From positions 1 through 26,934 of IMG/VR virus record IMGVR_UViG_3300044301_004622: a stretch of 26,934 nt of DNA; one strand, written 5' to 3'. Below the pieces are notes generated by a model, which saw only the letters and a program-made list of their open reading frames with translations, did no database searches and was not told where the DNA came from. Positions 21,237-26,934 of the stretch are shown here, piece by piece. The translations under genes were made by a program, and so were the position numbers. Numbering within the stretch: the first letter of the stretch is position 1; every line of letters begins with the position of its first letter. This stretch comes from a virus.

Positions 21237-22571
21237 ATGAACAGAGATTTTTTAAAAGAGGCAATCGCCGACGCTAAAGCTGTTAAAGAATCAGCAATAG
21301 CGAATGCAAAAGCTGCTCTCGAAGAATCTTTCACACCTCACTTAAAATCTATGCTATCAACTAAACTCCAGGAAATGGAAAAAGAAGATACTAAAGAGAA
21401 TATGAGAGGATCTTTCGAAGAAGATGACGTTAAAGAAATGATGCGTGGTTCTTATGAAGAAGATGATGTAAAAGAAGAAATGAGGGATAAAAAAGATAAA
21501 ATGGAAGAAAAAATGTCGAATCCAGTAATGCGTAAAGGTTTAAAGGGAGATGATCCTGCAGAACTTGAAACTGAAAAAATGCGTGAAACGGAGGAAAATT
21601 TAGATGAAGTTTTATCGGAGCTTGAAGAATCAGAAGTTAATGAAGATGCTAGAACAGACGCCGAAGAAGAAGGCTATAAAGATGGCATGGAAGACGAAAA
21701 GGAAGATCTTGAGGGTGAAGCCGAAGAGATTGACCTTGATGACATGACTGATGATGATTTGAAAAAATTTATCGAAGATGTTATTGAAGATATGGTCACT
21801 GCTGGAGAAATTGAAGCAGGTGAAAATTTCGAAGATGACGTCGAAGTTGATGTTACTGTAGATGACGAAGTTGACGTAGAAGTTGAAGACGAAGTTGAAG
21901 TAACAGAAAGTAAAGAAGTTAATGAATCAGAAGAAGTAACAGAAGTAGTAGGAACTGCTGCGGCAGGTATTGCTGCATTATTTGCTGCTGCTGGTGGCTT
22001 AACAGCTATTCAATTAGCAATGGAAAAACCAGAAACTGCTAAAAAATACCCAAAACTTAAAGCTATGCTTGATCTTATGGGTGAAATTGGTAGTGCTGCA
22101 TCTTCTGCTAAATTGAGAGAAGCTAAGGAAGCTGCATCTGAAGAGGAATTAGATAAACTTGAAGATAAAATAGATCAAGTATTTGAAACTAAAGTAACGG
22201 AAAACGATTCTCCAGAACTTGAAGAAGCATATGCTACTATTGAAACTTTAAGATCAGATCTAAATGAGATTAACTTACTAAACGCAAAATTGTTGTATAC
22301 CAACAAAATCTTTAAATCAAAGAATTTGAATGAAAATGATAAAGTTAAGGTATTAACTAACTTTGATAAAGCTGCGACAGTGAAAGAAGCAAAACTTATT
22401 TATGATACTTTAAAAGATTTAAAACCAAAAAGGGTTAAAAGATCAATTAAAGAATCTGTAGGAAGAGCTTCAAAACCATCTGGAATAGCTCCAAAGAAAA
22501 ATAATCCAAAACCTATCGTTGAATCAAACCAAATGGTTGACAGATTTAAAAAATTAGCAGGAATAATTTAA
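21237..22571 (+). CDS. Prohead scaffold/core protein (gp22-like)
   Basis: This is a 444-residue acidic protein between protease and capsid genes, as in T4. It fills the prohead and is degraded to small peptides by the protease. MNRDFLKE|A may be the first cut site. Residues 57-83 carry a near-duplicate (MRGSFEEDDVKE, MRGSYEEDDVKE). Residues 135-151 carry NEDARTDAEEEGYKDGM, shared with the protein at 5981. Residues 201-222 are VD/VE-alternating. Residues 236-300 are Ala-rich and hydrophobic (GTAAAGIAALFAAAGG), and the basic C-terminus ends QMVDRFKKLAGII, the typical scaffold tail. It is longer than T4 gp22 (269 residues) because of the acidic N-terminal half. Codon use has more C- and G-ending codons than most neighbours, fitting high expression. 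Confidence 0.88.
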   Translation: MNRDFLKEAIADAKAVKESAIANAKAALEESFTPHLKSMLSTKLQEMEKEDTKENMRGSFEEDDVKEMMRGSYEEDDVKEEMRDKKDKMEEKMSNPVMRKGLKGDDPAELETEKMRETEENLDEVLSELEESEVNEDARTDAEEEGYKDGMEDEKEDLEGEAEEIDLDDMTDDDLKKFIEDVIEDMVTAGEIEAGENFEDDVEVDVTVDDEVDVEVEDEVEVTESKEVNESEEVTEVVGTAAAGIAALFAAAGGLTAIQLAMEKPETAKKYPKLKAMLDLMGEIGSAASSAKLREAKEAASEEELDKLEDKIDQVFETKVTENDSPELEEAYATIETLRSDLNEINLLNAKLLYTNKIFKSKNLNENDKVKVLTNFDKAATVKEAKLIYDTLKDLKPKRVKRSIKESVGRASKPSGIAPKKNNPKPIVESNQMVDRFKKLAGII

Positions 22572-22600
22572 CAAATAATTAATTTTTAAACTTTAAAAAA

Positions 22601-24220
22601 ATGAGCCAATTAAACTCTTTATTAGAAAGTGCTAATCCGTATAAAAGTCTACAAGACGATGCGGCTAAATTAGCAAACAAGTGGGCTAAAACAGGTCTAC
22701 TTGAAGGTTTAGGTGACAATGACAAAAGTAATATGTCAATGTTACTAGAAAACCAAGCAAAACAATTGGTTACTGAAGTTTCTAATACTGGTGGAGGCGC
22801 TGGTGCTGGTACATTTACAGCTGGTACAGGTGCTCAATGGGCAGGTGTTGCTTTACCTTTGGTAAGAAAAGTATTTGGACAAATCGCAGCGAAAGAATTC
22901 GTTTCGGTTCAACCAATGAACTTACCTTCAGGTCTTGTATTCTACCTTGACTTCCAGTATGGTACTACAAAATCTCCATTTACAAGTGGAAATTCTTTGT
23001 ATGGTGATACTTCAGCTAACTTTGGTAACACAAACACAGGTGGTCTTTATGGAGCAGGAAGATTTTCATACTCTACACAGACTACAGGAGCAGCAGCTCA
23101 AAATTTTGACATCACAACAGCTTCATGGTCTGATTTGAACTTTGATGGTACTTATTCAGCATCAGCAGTAGCAAATGAATTTAAACTTGCAACTTTAAAC
23201 ACAAGTTCAACTTCATTCCCTAATGCTGATTTAGAAGCTGCGAGATCATTTGAGATCTTTGATGGTAATACTAATATTACTGACTACCCACAATTTACTA
23301 GAGTATCAGGTAGTTCAATTATATTTGTAATTACAGGATCTAGAACAGCAGACCCACTAGATTCATATGATATTTCTGGATCATTAGCTCCAACTGATGG
23401 AGATAGAGGTGACTTCGAAGATGGTAATACTAATCTAGATGCGAATAATAATCCAATTACTATTCCACAGATTAATGTTCAAATGAGAAGTGAAGCTATT
23501 GTAGCTAAAACACGTAAATTGAAAGCTGTTTGGACTCCTGAGTTTGCTCAAGATCTTAACGCTTACCATTCACTAGATGCAGAAGCTGAATTAACTTCTA
23601 TTATGAGTGAGTATATTTCATTAGAAATAGACTTAGAAATTCTAGATATGTTAATTGAATCAGCAGCTGCTGGAACTGAAGTATGGTCAGCTAAAAACAA
23701 CCAATCAACTTCAACTACTACAGGTGATGGTACTTGGTCGGATCTTGGATTCTATAACTCACAAGGACAATGGTTCCAAACTTTAGGAACTAAAATCCAA
23801 AAGTTGAGTAATATTATTCATCAGAAAACACTTAGAGGTGGTGCTAATTTCTTAGTATGTTCTCCAACTGTAGGTACTATTTTGGAAAGTATTCCAGGAT
23901 TTGCTGCTAATTCAGATGGTGATGCTGCTAAAATGAATTATGCATTTGGTGTACAAAAAGTTGGTCAATTAAATGGTAGATACCAAGTTTATAAGAACCC
24001 TTACATGACTGAAAATACTATATTATTAGGATTTAGAGGTTCACAATTCTTGGAAGCAGGTGCTGTATTTGCTCCTTATGTACCACTTATCATGACTCCA
24101 ATGGTGTACGATCCAAACACTTTCGTACCAAGAAAAGGTCTATTAACTCGTTATGCGAAGAAAATGCTACGACCTGAATTCTATGGATTAATTGAATGTG
24201 CTGGTTTAGATACTGTATAA
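22601..24220 (+). CDS. Major capsid protein (gp23-like)
   Basis: This is a 539-residue HK97-fold capsid protein, close to T4 gp23 (521). Landmarks are LPLVRKVFGQIAAKEFVSVQ then PMNLPSGLVFYLDFQYG (84-121), a long variable insertion with Ser/Thr/Gly-rich sequence (about 125-290), EAIVAKTRKLKAVWTPEFAQ then DLNAYHSLDAEAELTSI, and the C-terminal GRYQVYKNPYMTENTILLGF then FVPRKGLLTRYAKKMLRPEF. The N-terminal delta region is probably removed by the protease: LLE9|S, LLE50|N and VTE59|V are candidates, the last lying at the T4 position (about residue 65) and just before SNTGGGAGAGTF. The gene follows the scaffold by 29 bases, has no Shine-Dalgarno sequence, and ends before a strong terminator. Confidence 0.96.
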   Translation: MSQLNSLLESANPYKSLQDDAAKLANKWAKTGLLEGLGDNDKSNMSMLLENQAKQLVTEVSNTGGGAGAGTFTAGTGAQWAGVALPLVRKVFGQIAAKEFVSVQPMNLPSGLVFYLDFQYGTTKSPFTSGNSLYGDTSANFGNTNTGGLYGAGRFSYSTQTTGAAAQNFDITTASWSDLNFDGTYSASAVANEFKLATLNTSSTSFPNADLEAARSFEIFDGNTNITDYPQFTRVSGSSIIFVITGSRTADPLDSYDISGSLAPTDGDRGDFEDGNTNLDANNNPITIPQINVQMRSEAIVAKTRKLKAVWTPEFAQDLNAYHSLDAEAELTSIMSEYISLEIDLEILDMLIESAAAGTEVWSAKNNQSTSTTTGDGTWSDLGFYNSQGQWFQTLGTKIQKLSNIIHQKTLRGGANFLVCSPTVGTILESIPGFAANSDGDAAKMNYAFGVQKVGQLNGRYQVYKNPYMTENTILLGFRGSQFLEAGAVFAPYVPLIMTPMVYDPNTFVPRKGLLTRYAKKMLRPEFYGLIECAGLDTV

Positions 24221-24252
24221 TAATATTTATTATTTAGTATTTTAATATTAAG

Positions 24253-24278
24253 AGCCCCGCAATAGCGGGGCTTTTTTT
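24253..24278 (+). terminator. Strong rho-independent terminator after the capsid gene
   Basis: AGCCCCGC (24253-24260) and GCGGGGCT (24265-24272) form a perfect 8-bp GC-rich stem with the loop AATA, followed by a run of T to 24278. In this AT-rich sequence it stands out clearly. It lies 32 bases after the capsid stop and should end the head-gene transcript. Confidence 0.93.
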
Positions 24279-24354
24279 ATTTAACTTGGTTAACTAGTTA
24301 TTAGTTAGTATATGTATAAGTGAATATTAAGTATTAATTAAATTTTTTTATTAA
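24279..24354 (+). promoter_or_regulatory. AT-rich spacer with palindrome; possible promoter region
   Basis: After the terminator and before the ATG at 24355 the spacer contains the perfect palindrome TAACTAGTTA (24291-24300) and the run TATATGTATAAG. A new transcript must start here or upstream readthrough must occur. No exact TATAAATA box is seen, so the downstream genes may use a different promoter class. Which element is used cannot be told. Confidence 0.3.
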
Positions 24355-25272
24355 ATGAAAGAGACACCATCTCAGTTGCCTTTTCCAAGTTTTGTTATGA
24401 ATTTTCCTTTCTCGTTTTCAACAGAAAATCCCAATAACATATGGATGCAAGAAATGTCTTCTGAAGAATTAAAAGTAAACAGAGGCAAAGCGTATAAACA
24501 ATTTATGGACCTATATAATTTCGTATCAGGTGCGGGATTTGTATGTAATTTACCAAGTCATGGTAATAAATTTCAAGATTTAGTATATGTTGCTAATATG
24601 GGAATTTATCTTCCTCATATAAAAGATAGTAATAATATTATTATGTCTAATTTTACATCACCCCCAAGACAAGGTGAAGAATTAGTAGGTAAACCATTTT
24701 TTGACTTAATGAATTATAAAACTCATGATTGTCCTTATAAATTTGAAGGAGAAGCAGATTTAAAATATCTACATGGTAATAATTATATAGGAGGATATGG
24801 CATTCGTTCATCAAAAGAAGCTTTTGAATGGATGGAAGAAAAATTTGATATGAATATTATTAAATTAGAAATGGTAGATGAATATCTTTATCATTTAGAT
24901 TGTAATATTTTTCCTTTATCAAAATCTAAAACATTAGTATGTCCTGAATTTCATCTTCCTGAAGAAATTAAAGAAATAGAAAAATATACTGAAATAGTAG
25001 AAGTAAGTGCTGATAATGTTTATAATGGAATTTGCAATTCAGCACGTGTAGGAAATATGATTTTATGTGCTTCAAATATATCTGAATTATCCATAAATGA
25101 TGAAGCATATGACGCTGAAAAACATAAAATACACGCATTAGAAAAAATATGTTACAATGAAGGTCTAGAACCTATTATATTTAATATATCAGAGTTTATG
25201 AAATCAGGTGCAATGTTATCTTGTATGATTATGCATTTGAATTATGTTGATTATGAAAGAACTTTAATATAA
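24355..25272 (+). CDS. Dimethylarginine dimethylaminohydrolase / amidinotransferase-like enzyme
   Basis: This is a 305-residue member of the guanidine-modifying (pentein) superfamily. Matches to the family are FQDLVYVANMGIYLP (73-87; compare DMVFTANAG), NFTSPPRQGEE (99-109), YKFEGEADLKYLHGNN (128-143) with the acidic loop, GGYGIRSS (146-153), YLYHLDCNIFPL (178-189) with catalytic His 180, and FMKSGAMLSCMIMHLN (281-296) with catalytic Cys 290. Family enzymes hydrolyse or transfer the amidine group of arginine derivatives. The exact substrate cannot be read. All key residues appear present, so it is probably active. It sits downstream of the capsid terminator and overlaps the next gene by one base (TAATG). 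An unusual phage metabolic gene; the alternatives are arginine deiminase-like or amidinotransferase proper. Confidence 0.8.
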   Translation: MKETPSQLPFPSFVMNFPFSFSTENPNNIWMQEMSSEELKVNRGKAYKQFMDLYNFVSGAGFVCNLPSHGNKFQDLVYVANMGIYLPHIKDSNNIIMSNFTSPPRQGEELVGKPFFDLMNYKTHDCPYKFEGEADLKYLHGNNYIGGYGIRSSKEAFEWMEEKFDMNIIKLEMVDEYLYHLDCNIFPLSKSKTLVCPEFHLPEEIKEIEKYTEIVEVSADNVYNGICNSARVGNMILCASNISELSINDEAYDAEKHKIHALEKICYNEGLEPIIFNISEFMKSGAMLSCMIMHLNYVDYERTLI

Positions 25273-26006
25273 TGGCTCAAAAATTAGAAGATTGGTTAGA
25301 CACTGAAGTTGAAGAATTAAGTAAACTTCCTGTAGGAGATTTATCAAATACATTCTTTTTTAGGGATCCTATGCGTCCTAATTATATAGATTATCAACAT
25401 TTTTACTCACCAGCAGATGGAGTAATTTTGTATCAAAAGATAGTAGAAGATATAAATGATCCTATTATAGAAATTAAAGGAAAAAATTACACATTACCCC
25501 AAGTAGTAGGTAATAAAAATTATAATAAACCTTCATTAGTAATAGGGATTTTTATGACATTTTATGATGTTCATATAAATAGAATTCCATACTCAGGAGT
25601 TTTAAGTTATAAACCATTAGATCCTATTGAATCTGTAAATAAACCTATGTTAGCAGTTGAAAAGGATATTTTAGAAATGGCTATAAATCCTAATAATATG
25701 GGTTATCTACATTATAATCAAAGAATGTGGAATAAAATTTATAGTCCTAGTTTAAATTATAATTATTATTTAATACAAATAGCCGATGAAGATGTAAATA
25801 CTATTGCCCCCTTTGTAAACCATCAACATGAAATGATGGAACAAAATTCAAGATTTTCTCTTATAAGATGGGGTTCACAAGTAGATTTAGTTCTACCATT
25901 AGATGAGAGATTTAATTTTGAATTATTGTTAGAAAATGAAATGCATGTCAATGCAGGTTTAGACAAGTTAATCAAAATAAATTTCTTAAATAATGCCAAA
26001 ATCTAA
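25272..26006 (+). CDS. Phosphatidylserine decarboxylase-like protein
   Basis: This is a 244-residue protein. It has the order of motifs seen in phosphatidylserine decarboxylases: FYSPADGVI (44-52) with D49, IEIKGKNYTLPQVVG (66-80), IGIFMTFYDVHINRIPYSG (91-109) with D99/H101 at the place of the DYHRxH segment, NQRMWNKI (149-156; compare NER), YYLIQIADEDVNTI (165-178), and RFSLIRWGSQVDLVLPL (194-210) near the end. In the family the proenzyme cuts itself between Gly and Ser of GST to make the pyruvoyl group. Here G201-S202 is kept but Thr is Gln. No membrane segment is evident, as in short soluble forms. The substrate could be another decarboxylated lipid or amino acid. It overlaps both neighbours (1 and 14 bases), so it is cotranscribed with the arginine-type enzyme and PhoH. 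Confidence 0.7.
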   Translation: MAQKLEDWLDTEVEELSKLPVGDLSNTFFFRDPMRPNYIDYQHFYSPADGVILYQKIVEDINDPIIEIKGKNYTLPQVVGNKNYNKPSLVIGIFMTFYDVHINRIPYSGVLSYKPLDPIESVNKPMLAVEKDILEMAINPNNMGYLHYNQRMWNKIYSPSLNYNYYLIQIADEDVNTIAPFVNHQHEMMEQNSRFSLIRWGSQVDLVLPLDERFNFELLLENEMHVNAGLDKLIKINFLNNAKI

Positions 26007-26658
26007 TATGGAAAAAACACCCCCTAAAGGATCAGTAAGATTCTCATTATCACTATCACCAGAACAAAAGAAAGCAAAAACAGAAATATTAAAACATCCT
26101 TTTAATTTTATAGTTGGAAAAGCAGGTAGTGGTAAAACATTATTGGCGGTACAAGTTGCATTAGATCAATTTTTTAAAAGACAATTTAATAAAATAATAA
26201 TAACAAGACCTACTATTTCTACAGAAGATAATGGATTCTTACCAGGATCTGAAAGAGAAAAAATGGAACCTTGGTTAGTTCCTATTCGTTCTAATATGAG
26301 AAAAATTTATAATAAACCTCCAATATTAGAAAAAATGGAAAAATCAGAGCAAATTGAATTAGTATCATTAGCACATTTTAGAGGTAGAACATTTGATAAT
26401 TCTGTTGTAATCGTAGATGAATTTCAAAATTTAACAAGATCTCAATTAGCAATGGCTGTTGGAAGATTAGGTAAAGATTCTAAAATGATATTTTGTGGGG
26501 ATTCATACCAAATAGACTTAAAAGATAAAAATTATTCCGCATATCATGATATGGCTAAATTAGTAAACTCAGATTATGTTTTTAAATGTGTATTAAATGA
26601 TAGTCATAGACATGATGCAATAGATGACTTATTAGAATTATTAAATGGGTATCATTAA
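25993..26658 (+). CDS. phoH: PhoH-like P-loop ATPase
   Basis: This is a 221-residue PhoH family protein, frequent in marine phages. Walker A GKAGSGKT (42-49), the family segment IITRPTISTEDNGFLPGSER (69-88) then EKMEPW, Walker B SVVIVDEFQN (137-146), and the sensor-like MIFCGDSYQIDL (165-176) are all present. The role in infection is not settled; RNA-related ATPase/helicase activity has been proposed for PhoH proteins. The listed start overlaps the previous gene by 14 bases. A second ATG at 26008, two bases past the upstream stop, is an equally good start and would remove only five residues. A late-promoter-like box follows the stop. Confidence 0.92.
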   Translation: MPKSNMEKTPPKGSVRFSLSLSPEQKKAKTEILKHPFNFIVGKAGSGKTLLAVQVALDQFFKRQFNKIIITRPTISTEDNGFLPGSEREKMEPWLVPIRSNMRKIYNKPPILEKMEKSEQIELVSLAHFRGRTFDNSVVIVDEFQNLTRSQLAMAVGRLGKDSKMIFCGDSYQIDLKDKNYSAYHDMAKLVNSDYVFKCVLNDSHRHDAIDDLLELLNGYH

Positions 26659-26674
26659 TTTCTGATAATTTTCC

Positions 26675-26692
26675 AATATTTATAAATAAAAA
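26675..26692 (+). promoter_or_regulatory. T4-type late promoter candidate (TATAAATA) next to the start codon
   Basis: AATATTTATAAATAAAAA contains an exact TATAAATA at 26681-26688, 14 bases (first T) before the ATG at 26695. With the boxes at 5961 and 13388 it shares ATATTTATAAATAAAAAT almost letter for letter. Confidence 0.6.
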
Positions 26693-26694
26693 TT

Positions 26695-26934
26695 ATGGCA
26701 GCAGGAAGATATTCATTTGTGATAGAACAAGGTGCAACAACAGATTTTGAAATTAGATATGCAGATTCAGGATCTAATGCGATTGACTTAACAGGTTATC
26801 GTGCTAAAATGCAAATAAGATCAGCACTAACAAGTTCATCTACATTATACCTTACTTTATCAAGTAGTTTAGCTGATGATGGAACAGGTTTAAATTTAAG
26901 TGGTTCCAATGGTTCTACTCCCTTATCATCAGGG
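26695..26934 (+). CDS. N-terminal part of a probable virion structural protein (runs off window)
   Basis: The ATG at 26695, just after a TATAAATA box, opens a frame of 80 codons that stays open to the window edge. It begins MAAGRYSFVIEQGATTDFEI and continues with NAIDLTGYRAKMQIRSALTS and Ser/Thr-rich strands. The EQGATTDFxIxY...IDLTGY...MQIR pattern is one I associate with beta-rich phage structural or baseplate proteins, in which an immunoglobulin-like N-terminal domain is common. The rest is outside the window, so function stays open. The start is well supported by the box and by reading-frame content. Confidence 0.65.
   Translation, partial: MAAGRYSFVIEQGATTDFEIRYADSGSNAIDLTGYRAKMQIRSALTSSSTLYLTLSSSLADDGTGLNLSGSNGSTPLSSG

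Noticed and set aside
1-26934. Search for CRISPR arrays, insertion sequences, integrase or att sites
   Set aside because: No regularly spaced repeats, transposase or integrase motifs, or terminal inverted repeats were seen by eye.

Overview
The window is a piece of a very AT-rich, T4-like tailed-phage (myovirus) genome. All credible genes lie on the + strand, packed tightly with many ATGA or TAATG overlaps. The T4 head-morphogenesis block is recognisable: large terminase (gp17-like), portal (gp20-like), small prohead/core proteins, prohead protease (gp21-like), scaffold (gp22-like), major capsid protein (gp23-like), then a PhoH-like ATPase. A Bacteroidetes (flavobacterial) host is the best inference. 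Most starts lack a Shine-Dalgarno sequence and sit behind A-rich leaders, and one exported protein has a signal peptide ending in FAQ, as is common in flavobacteria. The host call is an inference, not proven here.

Layout. 2-304: the end of a probable PD-(D/E)XK nuclease. 329-5348: a cluster with a P-loop kinase, a 1215-residue multidomain protein (nucleotidyltransferase, conserved phage domain, ADP-ribosyltransferase-like domain, two HExxH metalloprotease-like domains, basic segment, HAD phosphatase) and a zinc-ribbon protein. 5382-11040: modular, often acidic proteins of probable capsid-interior type, including one with tandem repeats shared with the scaffold, one with an EF-hand-like loop, a nuclease-like protein and a 20-residue metallothionein-like peptide, closed by a terminator. 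11151-13387: an FAD-dependent dehydrogenase, a small conserved protein and a NadR-kinase-like ATPase. 13408-14521: a coiled-coil protein and two small membrane or exported proteins. 14529-24220: the head module. After a strong terminator at 24253-24278 come a dimethylarginine-hydrolase/amidinotransferase-like enzyme, a phosphatidylserine-decarboxylase-like protein, PhoH and the start of a probable structural gene.

How the genes may work together. Several proteins outside the classic head genes begin with a short peptide ending in (L/I)xE followed by a small residue (for example MISLTQLLNE|A and MNRLRKLIIE|A). This resembles the 10-residue capsid-targeting sequence of T4 internal proteins, which the gp21 protease removes. 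In the 1215-residue protein, similar sites fall between the recognisable domains. The main hypothesis is that this phage loads many enzymes into its prohead, one of them as a polyprotein that the prohead protease cuts into separate effectors, to be injected with the DNA. Late transcription probably uses a T4-type TATAAATA box, found in an ATATTTATAAATAAAAAT context directly against several start codons, which would give nearly leaderless mRNAs. No tail sheath or tube gene lies between terminase and portal, unlike T4. No tRNA, CRISPR array or insertion sequence was seen.
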